Below, piece by piece: positions 6,510 to 15,534 of a stretch of DNA of 41,358 nt (its first letter is position 1; the number at the start of each line of letters is the position of its first letter). The DNA is from Ruminococcus sp. (GTDB taxonomy: Bacteria > Bacillota > Clostridia > Oscillospirales > Ruminococcaceae). Below the pieces are notes generated by a model, which saw only the letters and a list, made by a program, of their open reading frames with translations, was not told where the DNA came from and did no database searches. Both the position numbers and the translations under genes were made by a program. The stretch lies in the NCBI GenBank assembly GCA_030533265.1, contig JAUNJM010000011.1, positions 1 through 41,358 on the forward strand. The letters run 5' to 3'.

Positions 6510-9311
6510 ATGAAATCAACTGTTCAGTTAGGAGAAAAGAGGTCCTTTGCGAATAAGCTGAGAGGATTTTTCAGCAACAGGTGGACGTATCTTGTGGTAT
6601 TCCTGATACCTGTGTTAATAATGTATGCAGTTTATGCGATATTCAGAGTCCACCCATTCGGCTCAAATTCAGTTCTCATACTTGACCTTAATGGTCAGTA
6701 TGTCTACTATTATGAAGCGTTCAGGGACTATATTCACGGTGGAGATGAGCTGTTTTATAACTGGTCAAGAAACCTCTCAGGAGAGATGTTCGGAGTATTT
6801 GCTTATTATCTTGCAAGTCCGTTCATGCTGATAATTTGCCTTTTACCGAGAACGTGGATGTGCGGTGCAATAGAAACATTGCAGCTTCTCAAAATGGGAA
6901 CGGCAGCAGTGACGTTTGCTCTTTTCCTGAGGAAAACTGCAAAGCCTAAAAATGTATCGGTAATCGTTTTCAGCTCGTGCTATAGCCTTATGGCGTACAT
7001 GGTGGTACAGCTTATGAACCCGATGTGGCTTGATGGTCTTATTCTCTTGCCACTGATTTGCCTGGGAGTCCATAAGCTTGTGGATGAGGGCAAGGTACTG
7101 CTGTTTACCATATCGTTGGCACTGATGTTCATAACACATTTTTATATCGGCTATATGATGGGCATTTTCACGTTCATGTATTTCCTGTTCTATTGTTTTA
7201 CAAAGAAAAGACGTATTTTTCCTGAGAGATTTTTCGGAGCAGTCGTTAAATTTGCACTTGGTACGCTTGTTGCACTTTTATGTGCAGCGATTGTTCTTAT
7301 CCCGGTATACAATTCGCTCAAGCTGGGTAAGTTTGAGTTCACTGAGCCTGATTACTCGCTTGCAACACAGTTCGATTTCCTGTCAGTGATAACAAAAATG
7401 TTCCCGCTCACATACGATTCTGTAAACGTTCAGGGTATGCCGATGCTTTATTGTGGAACTATGACAATCATGCTGATACCACTGTTTTTCATGAACAAAA
7501 GAATTTACATCAAGAAAAAAGTCGGACTTGGTATTCTTTCGGTGATGCTGATAATATGTATGTATATCCGACCTGTTGATATGGTGTGGCATGGTTTTCA
7601 GATGCCGAACTGGTTACCGTTCAGATACTCCTTTGCTCTGTCATTTGTATTTCTGATAATGGCGTTTGAAGCCTTTGAGAACATCAGAGGTATCACGGCT
7701 AAAGAAATCGGAGGAGTGTTCTTTGGAATACTTGTGTTCCTTTTCTGGTGTGAGCGTGAAAACTATGAGCATTTTCAGATATTTGAAACATACGGTACAG
7801 AAAATACCCATACAATACCACAGGGAATATGGGGTTCTTTGATAGCAATAAGCATATATTTTCTGTTGCTGTATCTTTTCAGAAAGAAACGCAGAGCGTC
7901 AAAATTCCTGTGCATTTCGACCTGTATTCTCATTGGCGGAGAGCTTACCATAAACACAATGGATACGCTGAACAAAGCGAATATGGAGGTTTCATACAGT
8001 GCGTATACAAGCTATGAGCCTTATATGAGCAACACAAGAGATGCAGTCAAGAAGCTGAAAGCAACTGATTCTGAGCCGTTTTATCGTATGGAATCAACCT
8101 TCCACAGAACAGTGAATGACCCTATCGGAGCAGGTTATTATGGTCTGTCACATTCGAGTTCAACAATGAACGCACCTGTTCTGACAATGCTCAAACAGCT
8201 TGGCTTTGCATACGGTGGTCACTCGACATGCTATATCGGAAAGACTTATATTACCGATGCACTGTTTGATATAAAATATGTAATGGACAAGACTGATGAT
8301 GACGGTGGGAATTGTTATATCAGCCGTGATGTAAAGGTACCGCAAGATTATAAGCAGGTGCTTGAAGTGCCTGAAAACGGAGCAGTTTACAGATTCTCTG
8401 AGAACCCTTATGCACTGGGACTCGGAATCGTTTCGGACGGCAGGATAAATGAAATAAAGCTTGATGAAAACAATCCTTTTGAGAATCAGAATCTTGTTCT
8501 GAGTGCTTTGACGACCGATAAGGACATAACACAGTATTTCACAAGAATAATGCCTTATAATCGTGAAACAGAGAATATGAAGGCTTCAAAGCTTTCTGAT
8601 GGTCACAGGGCCCTTGGATATGAGGATGAGGATATAGCAGAGTGTCATGTGGATTTCCTTCTTGAAATGGACAAGACTTCAGAGCTTTATATGTACTTGC
8701 CTACGGTTTATGAACGTGAATGTAACATCTGGGTTCAGAAGGAGTCAGAGTATCAGGAAGGTTCAAACGAGATGAATTTTGCAGGACAGTTCTTCGTCGG
8801 AGATAATTATGCGATAATGAATCTCGGAGAGTTTGAAAGCGGAGAAAAGGTCAGGGTAAGAATCACCCTTGCAAATGAGGATAATGTTGCATACTGGCTT
8901 GACGAGTTGTTCTATACTTTCGATAAAAATCAGTTTGAATCTGATATTTCAACATTGCAGAAAAAGGTCTGGGACGTGACCTACCATAAGGGTGGAAACG
9001 TTGAGGGTACCGTTGAGGCACTGTCGGACGGTGAGTATCTGTTCACCACCATTCCACAGGAAAACGGCTGGATAGTCAAGGTCAATGGCAAGCAGGTAAA
9101 GACTTCAACTGCTCTTGATTGTCTTATAACAATACCACTCGAAAAGGGTAAAAATACTATTACAATGGAGTTCAGTCCCGATTATTTAAGACTGGCAGTG
9201 ATCCTCTCTATAGCAGGGCTTGTTATTATTGCAGTGATATTTGTATTCGAGTATAAGAATGGCGTTATCATTAACAAATTGCTGAAAAAATCGACCGTAT
9301 CTGATGAATAA
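6510..9311 (+). CDS. YfhO-family multi-membrane glycosyltransferase-like protein
   Basis: A large (933 residues) integral membrane protein of the YfhO family, GT-C-like enzymes thought to transfer sugars from a polyprenyl-phosphate carrier to surface polymers such as lipoteichoic acid. The N-terminal half has about a dozen membrane helices. The conserved acidic first external loop is visible (SVLILDLNGQYVYYYEAFRDY, about residues 55-75), followed by FYNWSRNLSGEMFG. The C-terminal half (about 500-900) is a soluble extracellular domain and ends in one last helix and a basic tail. The ATG immediately follows the GT2 stop codon. No terminator is obvious before the next gene, which has its own promoter. 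Confidence 0.9.
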   Translation: MKSTVQLGEKRSFANKLRGFFSNRWTYLVVFLIPVLIMYAVYAIFRVHPFGSNSVLILDLNGQYVYYYEAFRDYIHGGDELFYNWSRNLSGEMFGVFAYYLASPFMLIICLLPRTWMCGAIETLQLLKMGTAAVTFALFLRKTAKPKNVSVIVFSSCYSLMAYMVVQLMNPMWLDGLILLPLICLGVHKLVDEGKVLLFTISLALMFITHFYIGYMMGIFTFMYFLFYCFTKKRRIFPERFFGAVVKFALGTLVALLCAAIVLIPVYNSLKLGKFEFTEPDYSLATQFDFLSVITKMFPLTYDSVNVQGMPMLYCGTMTIMLIPLFFMNKRIYIKKKVGLGILSVMLIICMYIRPVDMVWHGFQMPNWLPFRYSFALSFVFLIMAFEAFENIRGITAKEIGGVFFGILVFLFWCERENYEHFQIFETYGTENTHTIPQGIWGSLIAISIYFLLLYLFRKKRRASKFLCISTCILIGGELTINTMDTLNKANMEVSYSAYTSYEPYMSNTRDAVKKLKATDSEPFYRMESTFHRTVNDPIGAGYYGLSHSSSTMNAPVLTMLKQLGFAYGGHSTCYIGKTYITDALFDIKYVMDKTDDDGGNCYISRDVKVPQDYKQVLEVPENGAVYRFSENPYALGLGIVSDGRINEIKLDENNPFENQNLVLSALTTDKDITQYFTRIMPYNRETENMKASKLSDGHRALGYEDEDIAECHVDFLLEMDKTSELYMYLPTVYERECNIWVQKESEYQEGSNEMNFAGQFFVGDNYAIMNLGEFESGEKVRVRITLANEDNVAYWLDELFYTFDKNQFESDISTLQKKVWDVTYHKGGNVEGTVEALSDGEYLFTTIPQENGWIVKVNGKQVKTSTALDCLITIPLEKGKNTITMEFSPDYLRLAVILSIAGLVIIAVIFVFEYKNGVIINKLLKKSTVSDE

Positions 9312-9326
9312 ACATATTTTTCTTCG

Positions 9327-9356
9327 TTGACATTTCACGCATGAAAATAGTATTAT
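9327..9356 (+). promoter_or_regulatory. Sigma-A promoter of the zinc-ribbon membrane protein gene
   Basis: TTGACA (9327-9332), 18-base spacer, TATTAT (9351-9356), about 48 bases before the start codon. Confidence 0.6.
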
Positions 9357-9404
9357 TAAAAGTACAAGCTTATTATCAAATATGTTTAGGAAAGGGTGTT
9401 TTTT

Positions 9405-10157
9405 ATGGCAGAGAATAAATTTTGCAGAAAAAAACTGACTGAATCAGGTGGGGGTATCTGTTTTTTAGCGTTTTTATCATTGCTTGTGTCCGTAATGGGA
9501 CTTATAATGGAGTTTCTTGGAACACTGGGTTATAACAGATATTCAGATGTTGAGCAGAACTATGTTTTTGCATCAAATTTAAGTGATTATATTTTCACCT
9601 ACGAAAAATCAATAATAACTGCTGTAATCTCACTGATAACGTTTATCGTATTTCTTGCATACAGAAAGAAGAAAAAGATTGGTGCAGACTTTTCAATGAT
9701 GCTTATATTCTCATCATTAGTCTGTGCAATAAAGCCTTTGGCGTTTCTTGTGTATGTGTTCAACGACAGCGAGTTTTTAGAGCTTTTCAGTGAATCAGGC
9801 GACAGCAGAACGTTTCTTGCAATAATGACAGTTCTTATCCATGCTTTGCCACTTATATCGTGTCTGTTTTTGCTTATCTGCGGACTGGTTATTGCACTGA
9901 AGCTCATAAGAGAGGATTTCAGAGCAGAAGTACCTGTTCTGACATTTGAAAAAACAGTAGTTGAAAGTATAGAAAAGCCTGATTACGAGGTAAAAAACAA
10001 TAATTATCCTCAGCAATCTGACGAGGCACCGACAAATGCAGTTGCCGTTTCAGCAGATATTACGCCAGAGCAGTCTGAGGGGAAATGTCCTGCTTGTGGT
10101 GCAAAGCTAAAACCCGATGCTAAGTTCTGCCAGTTGTGTGGTGAAAAAATTGTATAA
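9405..10157 (+). CDS. Membrane protein with C-terminal zinc ribbon
   Basis: About 250 residues with four membrane helices in the first two thirds, a linker, and a C-terminal rubredoxin-knuckle zinc ribbon: CPACG, 14 residues later CQLCG. Zinc-ribbon tails of this type are common on clostridial membrane proteins of unknown role. I use the ATG at 9405, 9 bases after AGGAAAGG, instead of a GTG three codons upstream. It sits after the glycosylation operon but has its own promoter and a shared terminator, so a link to YfhO is not implied. Function unknown. Confidence 0.82.
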   Translation: MAENKFCRKKLTESGGGICFLAFLSLLVSVMGLIMEFLGTLGYNRYSDVEQNYVFASNLSDYIFTYEKSIITAVISLITFIVFLAYRKKKKIGADFSMMLIFSSLVCAIKPLAFLVYVFNDSEFLELFSESGDSRTFLAIMTVLIHALPLISCLFLLICGLVIALKLIREDFRAEVPVLTFEKTVVESIEKPDYEVKNNNYPQQSDEAPTNAVAVSADITPEQSEGKCPACGAKLKPDAKFCQLCGEKIV

Positions 10158-10160
10158 TGA

Positions 10161-10196
10161 AAAACACGTTCCAAATTAATGGAACGTGTTTTTTAT
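10161..10196. terminator. Bidirectional terminator
   Basis: A 12-base-pair perfect stem (AAAACACGTTCC at 10161-10172 with its complement at 10181-10192) and an 8-base loop, followed by TTTTAT. On the minus strand it overlaps the end of the Ca2+ ATPase gene, whose TAA is at 10193-10195. Confidence 0.85.
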
Positions 10197-12856
10197 ATGC
10201 TCAGCTTTGAAAAAATGCCTGAGAAAATGGGCACGGCAAAAGAGAAACCTACAGATACAAGCCACATTGTAGGCCCGGGTCTGACGAGTGCAAAAACTCC
10301 GCTTAAAAACGGTATGTATATGCACAGAAGCAGACAGATGATTGATACTGCTACGGCAAAAAGCATGAACGGATTTGAGAAAAACGGTACTGAAAACAAT
10401 GTCTTTTCCTCGCTTTTACATTCAAAAACGTGAATAAGCTGGGATACGATCAGCGTTATCATTGCACCTGTTCTTGCTTGCGGAAGAGTGTATCCCATTT
10501 TTAAAAGACAGGTGAAGCTTGCAAGCGTGCAGAGTCCGATAAGTATACCACGAATGACTATTCTGGTGAGAAGTCCGCCCTTGAAAAAGCTGTCTGATTC
10601 TTTTCTCGGAGGCCTTTGCATAACCGATTTCTCTCCGGGCTCAAGACCTAAAGCAACAGCAGGAAGACCGTCCGTAACGAGATTTACAAGCAGAATCTGT
10701 GCAGGAACGAGTACAATCGGGAGTCCCATGATTATTCCACCGAACATGGTCAGCACCTCTCCGATATTGCAGGAGATGAGGTATCTGACAAACTTTCTGA
10801 TATTCTGGTAAATCGTCCTGCCTTCTTCAACGGCGTTTACAAGCGTTGCAAAATTGTCGTCAAGCAGAATAACGTCGGCGGCCTGTTTTGTAACATCAGT
10901 ACCCGATACCCCCATAGAAACTCCGATTGACGATTCCTTTATCGCAGGAGCGTCATTCACGCCGTCACCTGTCATTGCACAGACGTTTCCCTTTGCTTTG
11001 AATGCCTTGATAATCCTCAGCTTGTGTGCAGGGGAAACTCTTGCGTAGACGGCTGTTTTGTCGATGATTTCACAAAGCTGTTCATCAGTCATATTGTCAA
11101 GCTCATTACCGGTAATACACAGGTCACCTTCCTGCATTATGCCGACCTCTTTTGCAATGACAGAGGCGGTCAGCTTGTGATCTCCTGTTATCATGACGGT
11201 TTTGATGCCTGCTTTCTTACAAAGCCTTACAGACCTTTTAGCCTCGGCTCTTGGAGGGTCAGCCATGCCCATAAGTCCAAGAAATACGGACTTATCGTTG
11301 CGTATTTCGCAGAAACCAAGTACCCTCAGACCTGAATTTGCCATGCTGTCATTCTTTTTCATAATAAGCTGTCTGTCCCTTGCAGTGAGAGGCGCAAGCT
11401 CTTCAGAACTGTCTGAAAGCTTATATCCGCAACTCTTGATAATAACATCAGGTGCACCTTTTTTGTATGTTATCTGCTCACCCTCCGAGTCGGTACAGAT
11501 TACGGACATGAATTTGGTATCGCTGTCAAAAGGCTGTTCGTCAATACGTTTTAGCTGTATGTTTTTGCTGTCGATACCTGCCCGTGCTGAAGCAGTCAGT
11601 ATAGCAGCCTCGGTCGGATCGCCGATAGCCTGATATTTTGAAACAAGTCCATTTCTGTTGCGTCCCGAAGCAGGTGATGAAACGGAAAATCTTGCGTTAT
11701 TGCACACAGCACCACAAATAAGCATTTCGTTTAAAACGGCGTTATCCCATGCCATGATAAGCTTACCGTCAGAGTTTATAACACCGTCAGATCCTTTATC
11801 TTTCGGGAATATATATTCAGCCTCGTCGTTGCTCAACGTATAAGCGTGAGTAACGGTCATCTTGTTCATTGTAAGAGTACCTGTTTTGTCGGTACAAATA
11901 ACAGTCGTACAGCCAAGCGTTTCGACAGAGTGAAGCTTATGGACAAGAGCCTTTCGTTTGAGCATTTTTCTCACTGCCATAGCCAGAGCGATAGTTACCG
12001 TAGCAGGCAGGCCCTCAGGGATTGCTGCAATGGCAATCGTTATGCCTGTCATCAGCATATCAAAAACAGGCTCACCTCTTATGACGCCTGCCAGAAAGAC
12101 TATGATACATACTCCAAGACAGATTATTGCAAGAGTTCTGCCAAGCTCACCCAGCTTTTTTTGCAGAGGCGTCTGCTCCGAATAAATATTTTCAAGCATT
12201 TTGGAAACCTTGCCCATCTGAGAACGTTCACCCGTTGCAACAGCCTGAAGACGTCCCCAGCCTTTTGTAGCAACCGAACCCATGTAGCCCATGTATGTCA
12301 GATTGAGGTTAGAAAAGTCAACCTGAGTTGTACGGGCAACCTTCTCGGCAGGTAAAGCTTCACCTGTCAGAATAGATTCATCGCAGGTGAGTGACTTGGC
12401 ACTGAGAATGAATCCGTCACAGGGTATACGGTCACCGGCTTCCACCTCGAAAACATCGCCGACAACTATCTGTGACGCAGGAATAACCGAGAGCTTGCCA
12501 TCACGGTAAACCTTGGCATTGGGTGCAGTCATTGCCTCGAGTTTTTCAAGCGTTTTTTCGCACCTGTATTCCTGTATGAATCCCAGAATTGCGTTGACTA
12601 CGACGATTATCATAATGGGAATCGCATCGGCATATTCACCGAGCAGTACGGAAATGACCGTTGCGACCAGTAGTATCATGACCATAACATCATGAAATTG
12701 TCCTGCAAAAATTTTTAGGACGCTGTTTTTATTTTTAGCAGAAAGCCTGTTCTCACCGTGTGCCGACAGTAATTCAAAAGCCTCCTCACTGGATAATCCG
12801 ATTGTTTCTTCTGTCGGATTGTTTACGTGCAGGTCTTTTTTCAGAACCTCAAGCAT
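10193..12856 (-). CDS. Calcium-translocating P-type ATPase, PMCA/SERCA type
   Basis: ATP-driven cation pump, most likely exporting Ca2+. All P2 ATPase landmarks are present in 887 residues: actuator motif LTGEALP (163-169; the usual TGES has Ala here), M4 calcium-site IPEGLPATV with Glu281, phosphorylation loop CTDKTGTLTMNKM with Asp323, KGAPD in the nucleotide domain, TGDGVNDAPAIKE in the hinge, and M6 NLVTDGLPAVALGLEP with the Asn and Asp that complete the Ca2+ site. About ten membrane helices are expected. The ATG at 12856 follows an AAGGAAGGAG site. It appears monocistronic. In sporulating Firmicutes similar pumps (YloB) affect spore calcium and germination, but that role cannot be assigned here. 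Confidence 0.95.
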   Translation of the reverse strand: MLEVLKKDLHVNNPTEETIGLSSEEAFELLSAHGENRLSAKNKNSVLKIFAGQFHDVMVMILLVATVISVLLGEYADAIPIMIIVVVNAILGFIQEYRCEKTLEKLEAMTAPNAKVYRDGKLSVIPASQIVVGDVFEVEAGDRIPCDGFILSAKSLTCDESILTGEALPAEKVARTTQVDFSNLNLTYMGYMGSVATKGWGRLQAVATGERSQMGKVSKMLENIYSEQTPLQKKLGELGRTLAIICLGVCIIVFLAGVIRGEPVFDMLMTGITIAIAAIPEGLPATVTIALAMAVRKMLKRKALVHKLHSVETLGCTTVICTDKTGTLTMNKMTVTHAYTLSNDEAEYIFPKDKGSDGVINSDGKLIMAWDNAVLNEMLICGAVCNNARFSVSSPASGRNRNGLVSKYQAIGDPTEAAILTASARAGIDSKNIQLKRIDEQPFDSDTKFMSVICTDSEGEQITYKKGAPDVIIKSCGYKLSDSSEELAPLTARDRQLIMKKNDSMANSGLRVLGFCEIRNDKSVFLGLMGMADPPRAEAKRSVRLCKKAGIKTVMITGDHKLTASVIAKEVGIMQEGDLCITGNELDNMTDEQLCEIIDKTAVYARVSPAHKLRIIKAFKAKGNVCAMTGDGVNDAPAIKESSIGVSMGVSGTDVTKQAADVILLDDNFATLVNAVEEGRTIYQNIRKFVRYLISCNIGEVLTMFGGIIMGLPIVLVPAQILLVNLVTDGLPAVALGLEPGEKSVMQRPPRKESDSFFKGGLLTRIVIRGILIGLCTLASFTCLLKMGYTLPQARTGAMITLIVSQLIHVFECKSEEKTLFSVPFFSNPFMLFAVAVSIICLLLCIYIPFLSGVFALVRPGPTMWLVSVGFSFAVPIFSGIFSKLSI

Positions 12857-13070
12857 ATATTATCTCCTTCCTTTCTTCTTTGGCAATGCAACGTTCAGTT
12901 CGCTTTGCAGGAGCGACTCTTTTTTTTTGATGTTGCGTAAGGGTAGTCCTGAGTAAATTTTATTCAGCTCTGACTGAAAAAATGCTTGTTTTTCTGAAAT
13001 TATAAATCTTTACATTATAGTTGTTATTAACATAAAATGATTAATAAAATGTTAAACTTTGTGCAACTTG

Positions 13071-13098
13071 TTGAAAATAATCCTGAAAGTGATATAAT
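13071..13098 (+). promoter_or_regulatory. Sigma-A promoter of the Enzyme I-like gene
   Basis: TTGAAA (13071-13076), 16-base spacer, TATAAT (13093-13098), 44 bases before the start codon. Confidence 0.6.
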
Positions 13099-13142
13099 AA
13101 AAGTATAGAAAAGGTATATCCTGTCGGAGGGAGGAGTGCTTT

Positions 13143-13886
13143 ATGATTATTCTGAAGGGCAAAGCAGTTCAGGGTGGAATTTCAAAAGGCAGAGTTTGTT
13201 TTCTGCAGAACAAAAAGGCGGTAGTATATAAATATGACGTCGCAAATCCCTATCCTGAGATTGAACGGTTTGAGCTTGCAAAATCAAAAGCACTAAGTGA
13301 GCTGAAAAGGGCATACCATGATGCTTCTGAAAGACTTGGCAGTGAAGATGCAGAAATATTACTTTCGCATCAGGTTATACTTGATGATGCAGACTTTAGC
13401 AGTATGGTCATAGCAATGATAAAAGATTTCAGGATCAATGCAGAGTTTGCTGTTGTGAAAACGGCAAGAGAGTATTCAAAAATTCTTTGCAGATCCGGAT
13501 TTGATTACATAAAAAGCCGTACCGAAGATATAAAAGATGTCAGCAGGAGAGTGGTCAGGCATATACTTGGTTTGCCACAATCGGACTTGACTGTTCTGGA
13601 AAACTGCATTTTGTTTGCCGATAGACTTCTGCCGTCAGAGGTAGTATCTCTTGCAGATAAAAATATTCCTGCTATATGCCTGAAGCATGGGGTGGAAAGC
13701 TCTCATGCAGTGATTATGGCACAGAAAATGAATGTTCCTGTTGTTATTGGTATCAGATCCGATCTGAGTTGGTGTGACGGAATGACGGCAATGGTTGACG
13801 GTTACAACGGGGTTGTATACATTGAGCCTGATGATGTTACAGAGAAAAAACTTTGGTATATAGGACACAAAACAAAAGTCCTGTGA
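13143..13886 (+). CDS. Stand-alone N-terminal half of PTS Enzyme I
   Basis: A 247-residue protein matching only the first half of Enzyme I (PtsI, about 570 residues). It has the start LKGKAVQGGISKGRV, the helical HPr-binding segment with LLSHQVILDD (73-82), DYIKSRTEDIKDVSRRV (121-137, the EI helix motif), and the phosphohistidine swivel domain with VESSHAVIMAQKMNVPVVIG, where His188 is the expected phospho-site. The C-terminal PEP-binding TIM barrel is absent, and the frame ends cleanly inside a strong terminator, so this is not an assembly break. It could pass phosphate between carriers but should not use PEP on its own. A strong GGAGGGAGG site precedes the ATG. No other PTS gene lies in the window. 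Confidence 0.88.
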   Translation: MIILKGKAVQGGISKGRVCFLQNKKAVVYKYDVANPYPEIERFELAKSKALSELKRAYHDASERLGSEDAEILLSHQVILDDADFSSMVIAMIKDFRINAEFAVVKTAREYSKILCRSGFDYIKSRTEDIKDVSRRVVRHILGLPQSDLTVLENCILFADRLLPSEVVSLADKNIPAICLKHGVESSHAVIMAQKMNVPVVIGIRSDLSWCDGMTAMVDGYNGVVYIEPDDVTEKKLWYIGHKTKVL

Positions 13887-13914
13887 TTATTAAAATCACA
13901 GGACTGATTTTTTT
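13877..13914. terminator. Terminator between convergent genes
   Basis: An 11-base-pair perfect stem (13877-13887 with 13895-13905) followed by GATTTTTTTA. The stop codon of the Enzyme I-like gene (13884-13886) lies inside the first arm. Confidence 0.85.
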
Positions 13915-13915
13915 A

Positions 13916-14848
13916 TTAATTGTCGCTCTGACTTGAAGCTACTCGTTTAAGAGGCTCGGTTTCAAGGCCCGGGTCATTTGATTCCTTTGCCTTGGAAGAC
14001 AGGTCATCAGCGATTCTTTTGAACACCTTGAAGCTTCGGTTATAGCTTTTTGTCATGTCCTCAAGCGAGGTGCTTATTGTAGCAATAGGGTTGCGGATTG
14101 AAAGAACAACGTCATTAGGCATATTTTCAAATTTCACCTGTTCGGCAAACAGCTTCATGTTGAGTGACAGCCCTTGAGAAGTGATATAATCGTTGTCCTC
14201 AAAGTCTTTTTTTAGATCATTTTTCATAATGTCTGTTACCTGTTTGTCTGAGTTTGAATCGGTGATATACAGCATACAATCTGCTGTCTGTAGCATTGCA
14301 ATAAACTTTGATTGATTTGATACCATAAGTTCATCATGACTTTGTCTGTCAAGTGGAGCAGATATTACCGAAACACAGACCTTGCCATCGTCATTGACAT
14401 CGTCGGTATACTGTTCAAAAAAAGCCTGTAGTTCTTCCTGGCGGTATTCAAGACCGTTGTTGGCAACCATCATGACAGTGAGATCGGGTTTGACTTTGCT
14501 AAGAGTGCTATATGTTATATACCCTGCAGCCAGCACTAGAAAAGCGACAAAAATCACGATATACTTGTTATGAAACCAGAAGTTAGATAGCCTTTCTATA
14601 CCATGAAGCTCACGTTTTTGCTGATGCTGTTCTCTGATGCTTTCAGACTCGTCGATAACACCGCTTTTAAGCTTGATAAGCTCTATTTTTTCTGACTGAA
14701 TACGTTTTTCACGTTGTTTTTCAAGCTCCTTCTGACGTTCAGCCTCAGCAATACGCTCAGACTCTTCGAGCTTACGTTGTTTTTGCTGTTGCTCGGCAAG
14801 CTGTTTTTCATATTCATAATCGTCATCAGGGATAAGTCTGTTGTCCAT
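13916..14848 (-). CDS. Coiled-coil membrane protein of unknown function
   Basis: A 310-residue protein. Residues 1-60 are extremely rich in Glu, Lys, Gln and Arg and should form a cytoplasmic coiled coil (EKQLAEQQQKQRKLEES and onward). One membrane helix follows (about 95-115), then a roughly 190-residue outer domain with few distinguishing motifs; residues 125-215 alternate hydrophobic strands and acidic loops. No catalytic motif is visible and I do not recognise a family. It is convergent with the Enzyme I-like gene and seems to be a single-gene unit. No ribosome site is strong; the ATG at 14848 follows GAGG by 10 bases. Confidence 0.75.
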   Translation of the reverse strand: MDNRLIPDDDYEYEKQLAEQQQKQRKLEESERIAEAERQKELEKQREKRIQSEKIELIKLKSGVIDESESIREQHQQKRELHGIERLSNFWFHNKYIVIFVAFLVLAAGYITYSTLSKVKPDLTVMMVANNGLEYRQEELQAFFEQYTDDVNDDGKVCVSVISAPLDRQSHDELMVSNQSKFIAMLQTADCMLYITDSNSDKQVTDIMKNDLKKDFEDNDYITSQGLSLNMKLFAEQVKFENMPNDVVLSIRNPIATISTSLEDMTKSYNRSFKVFKRIADDLSSKAKESNDPGLETEPLKRVASSQSDN

Positions 14849-14945
14849 TGCAAAACCTCATTTCATGACATAATTAAACTAAAAAGATTATATCCCATAT
14901 TTGTGAACTGGATATTAACATGACTGCAATGGAATGGATTCACAG

Positions 14946-14974
14946 TTGAGTTTTCGGAAAGTTTATAGTATAAT
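14946..14974 (+). promoter_or_regulatory. Sigma-A promoter of the lipoprotein gene
   Basis: TTGAGT (14946-14951), 17-base spacer, TATAAT (14969-14974). Confidence 0.65.
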
Positions 14975-15000
14975 AGAATAAAAATTCAGGAGTGTTTATG

Positions 15001-15489
15001 ATGAAAAGATTATTTAATATAGCATTTTGTCTTGCGACGTTGTTTATATTTGCAGGGTGCAACAAAGCCGACACTTTGCAGAAGGATGTCAAAAGCGTAA
15101 GGCAAATACTTGAGAGCGTTGCACGCAAAAGCGAAGATAAAGCCCTTGATGAAACAGCGTGTTTTGATGACGGGATATTCAGGGATAACTGTAAAAAGCT
15201 TTACGGCATCGACTATTCAGAGCTTGCTGACGGTGGTATAATGTATGTATCAGACGGAGGCTCAGCAGATGAGATTTCGATAATAAAGATGAAAGAAAAT
15301 CATGAGAGAGCAGTGCAGGTTCTTGAAAAGAGAGCTGAAAAACGAGTTCGTGATTTCACAGGCTATAAGCCGGATGAGCGTGCAAAAATCGAAAATGCTA
15401 AGATCTTTGGGTTGAACGGGTTTTCGGTGCTGATAATATCAGACAACGCAGACAGCCTTATGAAAATTATAGAAAATGAAATATCATAA
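15001..15489 (+). CDS. DUF4358-like lipoprotein
   Basis: A secreted lipoprotein of 162 residues: basic N-terminus MKRL, hydrophobic core, and lipobox FAGC with the lipidated Cys at position 20. The mature part (LYGIDYSELADGGIMYV, DEISIIKMK, FTGYKPDERAKIENAKI) resembles DUF4358 proteins, small clostridial lipoproteins of unknown function; that assignment is from memory of the pattern. I use the ATG at 15001, 8 bases after CAGGAG; an adjacent ATG at 14998 and a GTG at 14992 are alternatives. It has its own promoter and terminator. Confidence 0.8.
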   Translation: MKRLFNIAFCLATLFIFAGCNKADTLQKDVKSVRQILESVARKSEDKALDETACFDDGIFRDNCKKLYGIDYSELADGGIMYVSDGGSADEISIIKMKENHERAVQVLEKRAEKRVRDFTGYKPDERAKIENAKIFGLNGFSVLIISDNADSLMKIIENEIS

Positions 15490-15496
15490 CATAAAA

Positions 15497-15534
15497 ACGG
15501 AGCTTCTGTTATAAGAAGCTCCGTATTTTTTTTA
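15497..15534. terminator. Terminator between convergent genes
   Basis: An 11-base-pair perfect stem (ACGGAGCTTCT at 15497-15507 with 15514-15524), 6-base loop, then ATTTTTTTTA. It also lies just after the stop of the minus-strand M23 gene. Confidence 0.85.

Noticed and set aside
12857..13142. Hairpin TCGCT/AGCGA followed by a long T run near 12900-12930
   Set aside because: Only a 5-base stem, and no plus-strand gene ends upstream; probably a chance T run in the leader of the Ca2+ ATPase gene.
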